The position numbers and the translations under genes are program-made. The notes below the pieces were generated by a model. That model ran no database searches and was not told where the DNA came from. It saw nothing but the letters and a program-made list of their open reading frames with translations. Of a DNA stretch of 64,000 bases, positions 63,966 to 64,000 are shown in pieces. Where the stretch lies: NCBI GenBank assembly GCA_944322325.1, contig CALUOQ010000001.1, forward strand, positions 368,619 to 432,618. Direction: 5' to 3'. Source of the DNA: an uncultured Alloprevotella sp. Lineage in GTDB: Bacteria > Bacteroidota > Bacteroidia > Bacteroidales > Bacteroidaceae. Within the stretch, counting starts at the first letter, position 1; every line of letters begins with the position of its first letter.

Positions 63966-64000
63966 CTTGTGAACCACTTTGGCATAACTTGACCTCATCT

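Overview
The window looks like about 60.8 kb of high-GC Bacteroidota chromosome (order Bacteroidales, Prevotellaceae-like by gene content), joined at its right edge to about 3.1 kb of AT-rich accessory DNA. The assignment rests on: TAnnTTTG (-7) promoter elements before many genes instead of an E. coli-type -10; a MurF-alanine racemase fusion; a type III glutamine synthetase; a GSCFA protein; HisIE; a MoxR/DUF58/BatA-E operon; and many exported glycoside hydrolases. No rRNA or complete tRNA was seen.

Layout, left to right. 0-2.9 kb: amn-holA, an orphan HsdR-N protein and GtrA. 3.2-7.5 kb: agmatine deiminase, N-carbamoylputrescine amidase and glutamine synthetase III, making putrescine and recapturing ammonia. 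7.8-9.6 kb: slyD-aroC. 10.2-12.9 kb: queuosine genes (precursor transporter, queC, queF) with a flavodoxin/ferredoxin protein between them. 12.9-14.5 kb: FtsB/DivIC, a small membrane protein and a DUF4369 lipoprotein. 14.5-26.4 kb: carbohydrate block (GH20, GH29-GH105-GH2 operon, GH43) with a broken acyltransferase and a TlpA-like thioredoxin. 26.6-32.6 kb: clpB and a large outer-membrane barrel protein with a G10 tract in its promoter. 33.1-42.8 kb, all on the minus strand: hisH-hisA-hisF-hisIE, ftsE, lysC, lysA, GSCFA and murF-alr. 43.3-49.4 kb: sulfate assimilation (cysQ, SLC13 permease, cysC, cysD, cysN), interrupted by a 42-bp tandem repeat and a four-helix-bundle gene. 49.5-59.5 kb: EamA transporter, PAP2 phosphatase and the MoxR-Bat operon. 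59.9-60.8 kb: a GH97 gene cut off after 306 codons.

Two intergenic repeat families recur. One is a roughly 80-bp nested-palindrome element in seven copies whose arms co-vary. The other is a GC-rich inverted repeat in five copies, four of which lie within 15 bp of a member of the first family. They look like non-autonomous REP/MITE-type elements.

At 60829-60838 the GH97 reading frame runs into ten G residues and then into the 3' half of a tRNA-Pro gene. From there composition becomes AT-rich and the content unfamiliar: two small minus-strand genes, a divergent FtsZ/tubulin-type GTPase with recognisable T1, T4 and T7 loops, and a protein with uracil-DNA-glycosylase-like motifs. The junction may be an assembly chimera at a G homopolymer. 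The tRNA 3' end beside foreign-looking DNA is what the edge of an integrated element looks like. The FtsZ-like/glycosylase-like pair is the best candidate in the window for an undescribed system, but the window ends too soon to see its full extent.
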